54,998 nucleotides of DNA from Truepera sp. (GTDB lineage: Bacteria > Deinococcota > Deinococci > Deinococcales > Trueperaceae), in NCBI GenBank assembly GCA_018333895.1, contig JAGXSJ010000178.1, forward strand, positions 1 through 54,998. The letters are read 5' to 3'. Position numbers and translations under genes: made by a program. The notes beneath the pieces were generated by a model, which searched no databases, was not told the DNA's origin, and saw only the letters and a list, made by a program, of their open reading frames with translations. Position 1 is the stretch's first letter; each line of letters begins with the position of its first letter. Below, in pieces: positions 7,734 to 15,670 of this stretch.

Positions 7734-8404
7734 TGGGGGTGTTGGCGGTAGAGCTATACTCCTTAGCGCGGCGTTACGGGCGTAACTACGTGCTCAAAGA
7801 GATCAACCTGACCGTCTCGGCGGGCAAGACGGTGATCCTGCGCGGCGACAACGGCGCGGGCAAGACCACCCTCTTGCGGGTGCTCTCGACCCGCCTCAAG
7901 CCGAGCCGAGGGGGTGGCAAAGTTTACGGCTACGACCTGGTCCGCCAAGCTGACGAGGTACGCCAACGGGTAATCTATCTGCCGGTCTTCGGTGGCCATT
8001 ACCCGATGATGAGCGCCCTGGAAAACCTGCAACTAGCCGCCCGGCTCTCGCAGCAGCGGGTCGCGGGCGCTGAACTCGAGACGCAGCTCGAGCAGGTCGG
8101 CCTGCTCGACGTCCGGCATAAGCTGGTCCGCACCTTCTCGAGCGGGATGAAAAAGCGCCTGATGCTGGCCCGGCTGCGCCTCTCCCAAGCCCGGCTGTGG
8201 CTCTTAGACGAGCCTTACACCGCCCTAGACGAGCAGGGGCAAGGGCTGGTAGATGAGCTGCTGCTTAGCGCCAAAGCGCAAGGCAAGACGGTCATGATGG
8301 CCTCGCACGAGCTTAAGCGGGCTGAGGCCCTAGCCGACAGCATCTTAGCAGTAGCTCAAGGGCGGCTCTCGCACTACCGGCAGCGCGAGGCGGTCTATGG
8401 CTGA
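7733..8404 (+). CDS. ccmA: Heme/cytochrome c maturation ABC transporter ATPase CcmA
   Basis: ATPase that powers release of heme-loaded CcmE from CcmCD. Walker A is G-D-N-G-A-G-K-T-T near residues 33-41, the signature F-S-S-G-M-K-K-R near 131-138, and Walker B L-W-L-L-D-E-P near 151-157, with a switch histidine in A-S-H-E-L. The GTG at 7733 is preferred because GGGAG lies 8 nt upstream; an ATG at 7718 is possible. It overlaps ccdA by 1 base and ccmB by 8. Confidence 0.93.
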   Translation: MGVLAVELYSLARRYGRNYVLKEINLTVSAGKTVILRGDNGAGKTTLLRVLSTRLKPSRGGGKVYGYDLVRQADEVRQRVIYLPVFGGHYPMMSALENLQLAARLSQQRVAGAELETQLEQVGLLDVRHKLVRTFSSGMKKRLMLARLRLSQARLWLLDEPYTALDEQGQGLVDELLLSAKAQGKTVMMASHELKRAEALADSILAVAQGRLSHYRQREAVYG

Positions 8405-9074
8405 GCCTAGCTGGGTGCTGGCCATAGCCGCCAAAGACTTGCGCCAGGAGGTGCGCAGCAAGGCGGTCACGGTGGCTACGCTGTTCTTTTCGGCCATCGT
8501 GCTGTTTATCTTGGCCTTCTCGCTGGGCCCCGGTGAAGCCTTCTTGCGCAACGCCGCGCCCGGTGTACTGTGGGTGGCGCTAGCCTTTGCCGGGGTGATC
8601 TCGGCCGCCCAGAGCTATCAGAGCGAGCTTGAAGAGAACGCTTTAGAACAGCTCCTGCTCTACCCCATCCCCCGCGCAGTAATCTTCCTGGGCAAGCTCT
8701 TGGCTAACTGGCTCTTCATGAGCGCCCTGGGGCTGTTGATCCTGCCGGTGACCGCCGTGCTGTTTAACACCGGCCTGGGCCAAGCCTGGTGGTGGTTGTT
8801 GGCAGTAATTCTGTTGGGCACGCTGGGCTTCTCGCTGATCGCCACCTTCTACGCGGCGCTGACCGCCAACCTGCGGGCGCGCGAGTCGCTTTTGCCGGTG
8901 CTGATGTTCCCGGTAGTGATCCCGGTCTTGCTGGCCGCCGTGCGCGCTACCGGCGAGATCGTGCGCCTCGGCGACCTGGCCGTAGCCCAGGATTGGCTAA
9001 AATTGCTGCTGGGCTTTGCCCTGGTCTATCTGGTTATCTGCACAGCCATCTTTCACTTTGTGGTGGAGGAGTAA
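8397..9074 (+). CDS. ccmB: Cytochrome c maturation ABC permease CcmB
   Basis: 225 aa, six predicted TM helices, the standard CcmB length. Typical features are the N-terminal cytoplasmic A-A-K-D-L-R-Q-E-V-R-S-K and the cytosolic loop E-N-A-L-E-Q-L-L-L-Y-P-I-P-R near residues 81-94. Forms the membrane part of the CcmAB complex. Its start overlaps ccmA by 8 bp, and the stop TAATG overlaps a possible small ORF. Confidence 0.93.
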   Translation: MAEPSWVLAIAAKDLRQEVRSKAVTVATLFFSAIVLFILAFSLGPGEAFLRNAAPGVLWVALAFAGVISAAQSYQSELEENALEQLLLYPIPRAVIFLGKLLANWLFMSALGLLILPVTAVLFNTGLGQAWWWLLAVILLGTLGFSLIATFYAALTANLRARESLLPVLMFPVVIPVLLAAVRATGEIVRLGDLAVAQDWLKLLLGFALVYLVICTAIFHFVVEE

Positions 9075-9260
9075 TGCTTAACCCCAACCCGACGCAGGCG
9101 CTAATCACTAATGAAGACTTTAGGGCGCAGTGCTATCATCCGGAGGGATTGCCTTATGATCGCCAATGAGACCCGTAGCAAAGTTAGCAACTCGCGGCCA
9201 CCCGCTGTCAGCCCCACTTTGCCGCTAGCCGCTGGCTACTGGATGAGGAGGTTCTTATGA
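9074..9260 (+). other. Two possible short coupled ORFs between ccmB and ccmC
   Basis: The 182-bp gap holds two overlapping short frames on the operon strand: 9074-9169 (31 codons, overlapping the ccmB stop as TAATG) and 9156-9260 (34 codons), the second preceded by an excellent GGAGGGA eight nt before its ATG and ending in an ATGA overlap with ccmC. A -10-like TATCAT lies at 9134-9139. I do not recognise either peptide. They may be leader peptides, translation relays or chance frames. Confidence 0.3.
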
Positions 9261-9991
9261 AAGCTATCTCCACCCAACGCCCGCTCGGGCTCACCGTCCT
9301 GGGCATCGTGGCCCTGTCGCTGTTTGCCGTTGGCGCCTATCTGGCACTGGTCTACGCACCGCGCGACTTTGTGCAAGGCGACCTGATCCGCATCATGTTT
9401 GCCCATGTGCCGGTGGCCTGGGTCGGCTTCTTGGCGGTGATCGTCACCGCCATCTTCGGCTCGCTCTACCTGTGGCTCGGCCGCCAGCGCCACGACATTG
9501 TGGCGGTAGCGGCGGCGGAGTCAGCGCTGTTTTTCTTTGCCTTGACCATGTTGGGCGGCATGATCTACAGTCGGCCCACGCTGGGAACGTTTTGGACCTG
9601 GGACGCCAAGCTGACGCTGACCGCTATTATGTTCACGCTGCTAGTGGGCTACTTCATCGTGCGGGGGCTGATCGACGACCCTGAGCGGCGCGGCCGCGTG
9701 AGCGCGGTGATCGGCCTGATCGTAGCTGCTAGCTTGCCGTTTAACTGGATGGCCGCCGAGTGGTTCCGCACGCTCCATCCGGCCAGAGCCATCGTTATCG
9801 ACGATGGGGGTGTTAGAACCACCATGGCCCCAATCTACTTGCAGATTTTACTGTTTAACGTGGCGGTCGCCGCTTTGATCTTCCTTTACTTTGTGCTCGA
9901 GCGGATCCGCATCGGCAAGCTAGAAGCCGCCTTGCAGGCCGCCGAAGACGATCGGGGGTTGGCAGGCACCACGGAGGTGGTCCGTGTTTAA
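9257..9991 (+). CDS. ccmC: Heme-handling membrane protein CcmC
   Basis: 244 aa with six TM helices. It presents heme to CcmE. The tryptophan-rich WWD-type motif is seen as G-T-F-W-T-W-D-A-K-L-T near residues 113-123, with flanking histidines (A-H-V-P near 50-53 and T-L-H-P near 174). A strong AGGAGG lies 5 nt before the ATG, much stronger than most starts in this window. Stop overlaps the ccmD GTG. Confidence 0.94.
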   Translation: MKAISTQRPLGLTVLGIVALSLFAVGAYLALVYAPRDFVQGDLIRIMFAHVPVAWVGFLAVIVTAIFGSLYLWLGRQRHDIVAVAAAESALFFFALTMLGGMIYSRPTLGTFWTWDAKLTLTAIMFTLLVGYFIVRGLIDDPERRGRVSAVIGLIVAASLPFNWMAAEWFRTLHPARAIVIDDGGVRTTMAPIYLQILLFNVAVAALIFLYFVLERIRIGKLEAALQAAEDDRGLAGTTEVVRV

Positions 9992-10127
9992 CATCGCTAC
10001 GTGGCCGCAGTGGGCCTGGGTGGCGCTAGCCTGGGGTCAGCTGACGGTCTTTTATCTGGGTTATCTGCTCTATCTGCGCTGGCGCGCTAAGCGCCTCGCC
10101 GCAGAGTCGGCCAAGGAGGAAAGGTGA
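9984..10127 (+). CDS. ccmD: CcmD-like small membrane protein
   Basis: 47 aa, starting at GTG 9984 inside the end of ccmC and stopping at TGA 10125-10127, which overlaps the ccmE GTG at 10124. GGAGG at 9973-9977 is 6 nt upstream. Layout fits CcmD: a short W-rich N-terminus (MFNIATWPQWAWVALAW), one TM helix (T-V-F-Y-L-G-Y-L-L-Y-L), then a basic/acidic tail R-W-R-A-K-R-L-A-A-E-S-A-K. CcmD is poorly conserved, so the call rests on position between ccmC and ccmE plus topology. Confidence 0.8.
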   Translation: MFNIATWPQWAWVALAWGQLTVFYLGYLLYLRWRAKRLAAESAKEER

Positions 10128-10546
10128 AGCGACCACTCTACGCCGCAGCCGGGGTGGCCGTGCTGGCGGTAGCCGGCTGGATGATCTACCAGGCGCTCTA
10201 CGGCAGCCTCGTCTTCTTCATCCTGCCCAGCGAATACGCCCAGAACCCGGCCCAGTTCGAAGACCGCCGCATCCGCTTGGGCGGCATCGTGGCCAACGAT
10301 AGTGTGACCTTCGACAACGACTCGCTAAAGCTAACCTTTCTCATCTCGGACTCACTGAAAAGCCTGCCGGTCACCCACCACGGCGCTCCACCCGAGCTGT
10401 TTCGCGAGATGATGGGGGTTGTAGTCGAGGGACACTTTAAGGAGGGCGGCTTTGCCAGCGATAACCTACTGGTCAGGCATACCGAGGTGTACCAGCCTGA
10501 CGGCAAACCGATCGACAACGAGGCGCTGCGCCGGGCACTGTACTAA
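10124..10546 (+). CDS. ccmE: Periplasmic heme chaperone CcmE
   Basis: 140 aa, one N-terminal TM anchor (residues 7-23) and an OB-fold domain. The heme-binding histidine and nearby tyrosine are present as H119 and Y123 in V-R-H-T-E-V-Y-Q-P, matching the H-x3-Y heme site of the family. Starts at GTG overlapping the ccmD stop; AAGGAGGAAAG lies directly upstream. Confidence 0.94.
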   Translation: MKRPLYAAAGVAVLAVAGWMIYQALYGSLVFFILPSEYAQNPAQFEDRRIRLGGIVANDSVTFDNDSLKLTFLISDSLKSLPVTHHGAPPELFREMMGVVVEGHFKEGGFASDNLLVRHTEVYQPDGKPIDNEALRRALY

Positions 10547-10560
10547 ACCTTGGAGTTGCT

Positions 10561-12561
10561 ATGACATTTGAACTTAGCCTCGGTCATTTCGGCATGGCCA
10601 GTATCCTGCTGGCTTTCGCTCTAACCATCTACGCCATGGGGAGTGGCATCGTCGGTGCGCTTAAGCAAGATGCTAGCCTGCAAACCTCGGCGCGCTTCGC
10701 TGCGTTTGCGGTCTTTTTAGCGACTACCACGGCGCTGCTGGTGATGTTAGTGGCGCTTCTGACCGACGACTTCAGCGTCAAATACGTGGCCGAGACCTCA
10801 AGCCGCGCCAGTCCTACCTGGATCAAGGTGGTGACGCTGTGGGCTGCGCTGGATGGCTCGTTGCTGCTGTGGGCCTGGATGCAGACCGGTTACACCGCGC
10901 TGCTGGCGCTAGTAGCGCTCAATAGTGCGTTGCGTCCCTGGGCGCTAGTGGTCATGCAGGGGGTGCAACTCTTTTTCCTGGCAGTGGTGGCGTTTGTGAT
11001 AACCCCCTTCCAGGTCCTCCCCATTCCACCTCTTGACGGCCCCGGCCCCAACCCGCTGTTGCAGAACCACTGGATGATGGCGCTCCACCCAATCTTGATG
11101 TATCTAGGCTTTGTGGGCCTTACCGTCCCCTTCGCCTACGCTATGGCGGCCTTGATTACCAGGCGCCCAGGTACCGAGTGGATGCAGCCGGTCCGGCTCT
11201 GGACACTAGCCGGCTGGGGCTTTCTGGCACTCGGCAAGATCACCGGCGGCTGGTGGAGCTACGAGGTCTTAGGCTGGGGCGGCTACTGGTCTTGGGACCC
11301 GGTTGAGAATCTCAGCTTTGTGCCCTGGCTTACCGCTACCGCTTTCTTACACAGCGCACAGGTCCAGGAGCGGCGGCGGATGCTTAAGGCCTGGAACATC
11401 TTGCTCGTTACCCTGACCTTTGCGCTTACCATCCTGAGCACCTTCTTAATCCGCTCGGGGGTGCTCTCGAGCGTTCATGCCTTCGCCGAGGGGCCGGTCG
11501 GGCCGTGGTTCTTTGGCTTTTTCATCCTGGTCATGCTCTTCTCGTTCGGGCTGTTGGCCCTCCGCTGGGAGCAGGTGCGCGACCGCAGCGAGTTCGACTC
11601 GGTGGTGAGCCGTGAGGGGACTATCCTCGCCGGCAACGTGCTCTTTTTAGCGATGGGGTTTGTGGTGCTCTTGGGCACGCTCTTTCCGCTCATCGTCGAG
11701 GCCGTCTCAGGGCAGCTAGTCACCATCGGGGCGCCGTTTTTTGATCGGGTCACCGTCCCTATCTGGCTGCTGATCTTTGTCCTGATGGGGATCGGCCCGC
11801 TGCTCCCGTGGCGCCGGGCCGAGGGGCAGACCTTAGCGCGCAATCTGGCCTGGATGGTCGGTGGGGCGCTCTTAGCTGGCGTGTTGGCCTATACGCTGGG
11901 CGTGCGCAGGACCTACCCGCTGCTGACGGTAGCCATTGCCGCCTATAACCTGGTCAGCTTAGGGCTGTTGATTGCCGGTGTGGTGCGGCCCAGAGTGCGC
12001 CAGGGCCTAGGCAACGCAGCGGCCGTTTTTACCCGTTATGCTTACGAGAACCGCCGCCGCTTCGGCTCGATGGTGGTGCATTTTTCGGTGGTAGTGATGG
12101 CGCTTGGTGTCGCCGGCAGCAGCGGCTACCGCCTCGACCAACAGCTCAGCATGCCGATCGGTGAGCGCGCTACCTTCGGGCAGTATGAACTGCTCGTGAC
12201 CGGGCTGTTCGAGGAGCGCCGACCCTACAAGGTCAGCCGCGGCGCTACCGTTGAGGTTTTCCGTGACGATCAGTTCGTCACCACCCTCACGCCGCGCATC
12301 AATCTGTTTGGCAACTCCCCGCAACCGGTCTCTACCCCTTCGGTCCGTTACACCTTCTGGTCAGACCTCTACCTCAACCTGGCCGGAACGGTAGACCCCC
12401 ATGACCCAGCCCAACAATCGGTTATCCTTCGCGTGGTGCAAAGCCCGCTGGTGGCCTGGATCTGGATCGGGGCAGTGATCTTGGCCCTCGGCACCGGCTA
12501 TGCGCTGCTGCCAAGCCCGCGCCGTGAGCCGATGGCCGCCCGTGAGAGTGTGCCGACATGA
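10561..12561 (+). CDS. ccmF: Cytochrome c heme lyase subunit CcmF
   Basis: 666 aa polytopic protein of the usual CcmF length. The WWD heme-handling motif G-W-G-G-Y-W-S-W-D-P-V-E-N lies at about residues 238-250, and family histidines are seen in M-A-L-H-P near 173-177. Transfers heme from CcmE to apocytochrome together with CcmH/I. TTGGAG precedes the ATG at proper spacing. It ends with an ATGA overlap with ccmG. Confidence 0.95.
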   Translation: MTFELSLGHFGMASILLAFALTIYAMGSGIVGALKQDASLQTSARFAAFAVFLATTTALLVMLVALLTDDFSVKYVAETSSRASPTWIKVVTLWAALDGSLLLWAWMQTGYTALLALVALNSALRPWALVVMQGVQLFFLAVVAFVITPFQVLPIPPLDGPGPNPLLQNHWMMALHPILMYLGFVGLTVPFAYAMAALITRRPGTEWMQPVRLWTLAGWGFLALGKITGGWWSYEVLGWGGYWSWDPVENLSFVPWLTATAFLHSAQVQERRRMLKAWNILLVTLTFALTILSTFLIRSGVLSSVHAFAEGPVGPWFFGFFILVMLFSFGLLALRWEQVRDRSEFDSVVSREGTILAGNVLFLAMGFVVLLGTLFPLIVEAVSGQLVTIGAPFFDRVTVPIWLLIFVLMGIGPLLPWRRAEGQTLARNLAWMVGGALLAGVLAYTLGVRRTYPLLTVAIAAYNLVSLGLLIAGVVRPRVRQGLGNAAAVFTRYAYENRRRFGSMVVHFSVVVMALGVAGSSGYRLDQQLSMPIGERATFGQYELLVTGLFEERRPYKVSRGATVEVFRDDQFVTTLTPRINLFGNSPQPVSTPSVRYTFWSDLYLNLAGTVDPHDPAQQSVILRVVQSPLVAWIWIGAVILALGTGYALLPSPRREPMAARESVPT

Positions 12562-13088
12562 CCCGCTTGCTGATCGTGGTGGTAGTGACCGCTCTGCTGG
12601 CCGGGCTGTTCTGGTTCGGCATAACCGCCAGTCAGGGCCGCGCCATCGGCCCTACGCAGCTGGGCCGGGTGATGCCCGACTTCTCCCGCCCGGTATTTGC
12701 CCGCTACCAAGCTGAGTTCGGCGAGACGCTCAGTCTACCAACCGGCAAGCCGGTAGTAGTCAGCTTCTGGGCCTCGTGGTGCGGCCCCTGCCATGCCCAG
12801 GCCCCTACCCTGGAGGCGGCCTGGCGGCGCTACCGCGACCAGGTGCTATTCATCGGTGTAAATACCCAGGACCGGGGCAACGAGCGTCAGGCCGAGGCCT
12901 TTCTGAACCAGTCCGGCATCACCTTCCCCAATGTCAAAGATCTCGATAACCGCCTCGGCGTAGACTACGGACTGTTTGGCGTGCCGGAGACCTTTTTTAT
13001 CCGTCGCGATGGAACCTTGCAACACCGGCACGCCGGCCCGATCACCACTGCTCAGCTTAGTGCCCAGTTGGAGGAGCTGCTGCAATGA
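12558..13088 (+). CDS. ccmG: Thioredoxin-like CcmG/DsbE
   Basis: 176 aa, N-terminal TM anchor (residues 4-24) then a thioredoxin fold with W-C-G-P-C at residues 74-78, the active site that reduces the apocytochrome c heme-binding cysteines using electrons from CcdA. F-G-V-P-E-T-F-F-I near residue 140 contains the cis-proline. Overlaps ccmF and ccmH by 4 bp each. Confidence 0.94.
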   Translation: MTRLLIVVVVTALLAGLFWFGITASQGRAIGPTQLGRVMPDFSRPVFARYQAEFGETLSLPTGKPVVVSFWASWCGPCHAQAPTLEAAWRRYRDQVLFIGVNTQDRGNERQAEAFLNQSGITFPNVKDLDNRLGVDYGLFGVPETFFIRRDGTLQHRHAGPITTAQLSAQLEELLQ

Positions 13089-13519
13089 GAGTGCTGGCGC
13101 TTATTCTGATCGGCCTGGTTAGTCTTGGCCAGGCGCAAGAGGTGCTGTTAGATCCGCGGGTCTTTGAGATAGGCCGACAGTTGCGCTGCCCAACCTGCAT
13201 CGCTGAGACCGTGGCCGACTCCGCCGAAGGCATCAGCGGTGAGATGCGTCTAATCATCCAAGAGCAGCTTGTCGCTGGCAAGAGCGAGGGCGAGATACTG
13301 GCTTTCTTTCAGGAACGCTATGGCGACTGGGTGTTGTTAGACCCACCCCGGCGTGGCATCTACCTGCTGGTTTGGGCTTCGCCGGTGGTCGTGGGTCTAC
13401 TGGCCGTGGTGCTGCTGATGATCTATATACGGCGCGGGCAGCAGCAAGCCGCCGCCCCGCTCGATGTTAGCTCAGACGAGCTCGAGCGGGTCCGGGCGGC
13501 GCTGCGCCAGGAGGGTTAA
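13085..13519 (+). CDS. ccmH: Cytochrome c maturation protein CcmH (CcmL-type)
   Basis: 144 aa. A signal peptide (1-17) precedes the family motif L-R-C-P-T-C (C35, C38), which accepts apocytochrome thiols. The E-R-Y-G-D-W-V-L segment near 77-84 and one C-terminal TM helix (V-V-G-L-L-A-V-V-L-L-M-I) complete the short CcmH/CcmL form. The stop codon overlaps the next ATG as TAATG. Confidence 0.93.
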   Translation: MRVLALILIGLVSLGQAQEVLLDPRVFEIGRQLRCPTCIAETVADSAEGISGEMRLIIQEQLVAGKSEGEILAFFQERYGDWVLLDPPRRGIYLLVWASPVVVGLLAVVLLMIYIRRGQQQAAAPLDVSSDELERVRAALRQEG

Positions 13520-15072
13520 TGAGTTTTATCATAGTTTTGCTACTAGCTCTGGCTCTACTGGCCCTGGTGGCGCTGCCGCTGTTGGTGCGGGGTTATCGCG
13601 ATCCGCTCCCCGATAGCCGCGACCCCCTTCTGGCAGAGCTCGAAGAGGAGCGCGAGGCGCTGTTTAGGGCCATCCGAGAGCTCGACGCCCGCCAAGACCT
13701 AGCCAGCGAGCGGCGTGAGGAGCTGCGCCAGCGCTACGAAGCCAAAGCGGCAAAAGTTCTGCGCCAGCTCGACCAGTACCAGAGCCCGCAACCGGCCCCG
13801 CTCCCACGCCAGGAAGGGCGCGCCAAGAGCCACTGGCCGCTAGCGGCGCTGCTGGGAGTGATGGTGGTGAGCGCTGTGGTACTAGGCAACTACGTTTTGC
13901 CACGGGTCGGACCGGACGCCTTAATCACCACTTTCTTCCCCGAGCAGCTCGCGGCAGCACGCGAGGTGCAGCGGCTCGAGCGGGCCGTCCGCGACAATCC
14001 CAATCAGACCAATCTGCTAGCCCTAGGCGACATTTTCTGGCAGCTGGGCGACCTGGAACGGGCTAGAGAGACCTACCAGCGCCTCATCACCGAGATCATG
14101 CCAGCGCCAGCGCTAGCCTATCGCCGCCTCGCCTTCTTGGCTTTACAAGCGCAGGACTTTAACGCAGCCATACCGCACTTCGAGGCTGCGGTCAGACTTG
14201 ATCCCCATGACCTTGAAAGCCTCTCCACGCTGGCCGAGATTCACTTCACGCTCGGCAACCTTGACCAGGCCGTCACCAACTGGCAGGCCTTCCTGGCCGC
14301 GCCGGGCGGGCAGGGGAATGCCGCGGTGCAGGCGCGGCTAGCCATGGCCGCTGAGCTAGCCCCGCTTATCGAAGAGGTGCAAAGCGCCCCCAGCGAAGCG
14401 AGCTTTTTAGCACTGGCTGATGCCTTATGGAGCAAGCAAGAGCATACTCGGGCAGCAGATCTCTACTTTCAGGTGCTGACCAGATTCAACCCTCACAGCC
14501 ATTATGCCCTAAGCCGCCTCGGTGTAGCCCTGTTCTTAACCGGCGATAACGACAACGCCATACTCATCTTAGAGCGCGCGCGCAGCCTGCGCCCCGGCGA
14601 CTTGGAGACGTTGCTGTTTGTCGGCAACGCCTACTTTAGCGCCGAACGGTATAACGAGGCTATCGCCGCCTGGCAGGAGTATGTCACAGCCGCCGGGGGG
14701 CCGGAGCTGGCCGGACGTGTACCGGGCTTAATCGACGTCGCCCGCGCGCGCCTCGGTGGTGCTGCTCCTGTCACCGAGCCGAGCGCCGCAGCACCGGTGA
14801 CGGCGAGCGCCACAGCGCTGTTTGCCGCTAACTGCGCGAGCTGCCACGGCGCTCTGGGCCAAAGCGGCCTGATGCTCAGCGGAGGTGTTCAAGTCCCGGT
14901 TCCGGCACTGGCTAATAACCCTAACTCCGCCGATCCGGCGCTGGTGCGTACCGTGCTGCTGCAAGGCCGCGGCGCTATGCCTAGCTTCGCTCACCTCCCA
15001 GCCGGGCAGTTGGAGCAGATCGTTGTCTACGTAACCGAGACCCTCTACCCCGGCGAGGCCACCCGCCCTTAA
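13519..15072 (+). CDS. CcmI-like TPR protein fused to a C-terminal cytochrome c domain
   Basis: 517 aa in the CcmI position. Order: TM helix (3-23), a charged cytoplasmic coiled-coil (35-86), second TM helix (about 106-124), periplasmic TPR repeats (about 150-410) as in CcmI, then a Pro/Ala linker and a class I cytochrome c domain from about 430, with C-A-S-C-H at 439-443 and a likely axial Met in G-A-M-P-S-F. CcmI normally only binds the apocytochrome C-terminus; here the chaperone carries its own c-type heme site. The frame is continuous, with no sign of an assembly join. TAATG overlap with ccmH. Confidence 0.88.
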   Translation: MSFIIVLLLALALLALVALPLLVRGYRDPLPDSRDPLLAELEEEREALFRAIRELDARQDLASERREELRQRYEAKAAKVLRQLDQYQSPQPAPLPRQEGRAKSHWPLAALLGVMVVSAVVLGNYVLPRVGPDALITTFFPEQLAAAREVQRLERAVRDNPNQTNLLALGDIFWQLGDLERARETYQRLITEIMPAPALAYRRLAFLALQAQDFNAAIPHFEAAVRLDPHDLESLSTLAEIHFTLGNLDQAVTNWQAFLAAPGGQGNAAVQARLAMAAELAPLIEEVQSAPSEASFLALADALWSKQEHTRAADLYFQVLTRFNPHSHYALSRLGVALFLTGDNDNAILILERARSLRPGDLETLLFVGNAYFSAERYNEAIAAWQEYVTAAGGPELAGRVPGLIDVARARLGGAAPVTEPSAAAPVTASATALFAANCASCHGALGQSGLMLSGGVQVPVPALANNPNSADPALVRTVLLQGRGAMPSFAHLPAGQLEQIVVYVTETLYPGEATRP

Positions 15073-15077
15073 TCCCG

Positions 15078-15641
15078 ATGATGGACCGCAAGACCGCCGC
15101 GACGACCGACTCTGGCCGCCGCCGGTTAGTAACCTGGCTTTGGCGCCTGCCGGTCATCGCGGCCATTGGCGGCCTGGCTTTTGGGCTGCGCGAAGCCTAC
15201 CGCATCCAGTTCGGCCGGGCACGCCCCAACCCTGACCCTGCCTTTGTGCCTCACCCTCCCCACGCCGTGGCGCCGCTGAGCGACTTTGCCGAACCCTGGA
15301 GCGCGGTGGAGTTCACCTATGCCGGTCAGCCCATCATCGCGCTGCGCCTGCCCGAGGCCATCCCCGGCGGGCTCAGTGCCGAGGGTATCCACCTGGCCGC
15401 GTTTAGCCGCATCTGCACCCACCTAGGCTGCCCAGTCTTGCTTAAGCGCGATGTTGAAGCCATCGCTTTTGCCTTTAACTTTCGTGGGCGCCACCCGGCG
15501 CTGGTCTGTCCCTGCCATTTGAGCGTCTTTGCTCCGCTTGAAGCGGGGAGGGCAGTAAGCGGCCCCGCCATTGAGCCGCTGCCGCGTGTGCGGCTGGTGC
15601 TGCAAGCGGGGGTCGTCTACGCCGCTGGCGTGGAGACTTAA
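15078..15641 (+). CDS. Rieske [2Fe-2S] protein
   Basis: 187 aa. N-terminal TM anchor (residues 20-37, preceded by G-R-R-R, Tat-like but without the full motif), then a Rieske fold with C-T-H-L-G-C (C113, H115, C118) and C-P-C-H (C144, C146, H147): both cluster ligand pairs and the disulfide cysteines of bc1/b6f-type Rieske proteins are intact. No cytochrome b gene is nearby. It starts 5 bp after the CcmI-cytochrome c fusion, so it is co-transcribed and could pass electrons to that heme (inference). Confidence 0.9.
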   Translation: MMDRKTAATTDSGRRRLVTWLWRLPVIAAIGGLAFGLREAYRIQFGRARPNPDPAFVPHPPHAVAPLSDFAEPWSAVEFTYAGQPIIALRLPEAIPGGLSAEGIHLAAFSRICTHLGCPVLLKRDVEAIAFAFNFRGRHPALVCPCHLSVFAPLEAGRAVSGPAIEPLPRVRLVLQAGVVYAAGVET

Positions 15642-15670
15642 CCCCAAACATCCAAGCTGGTCAGAAAACC

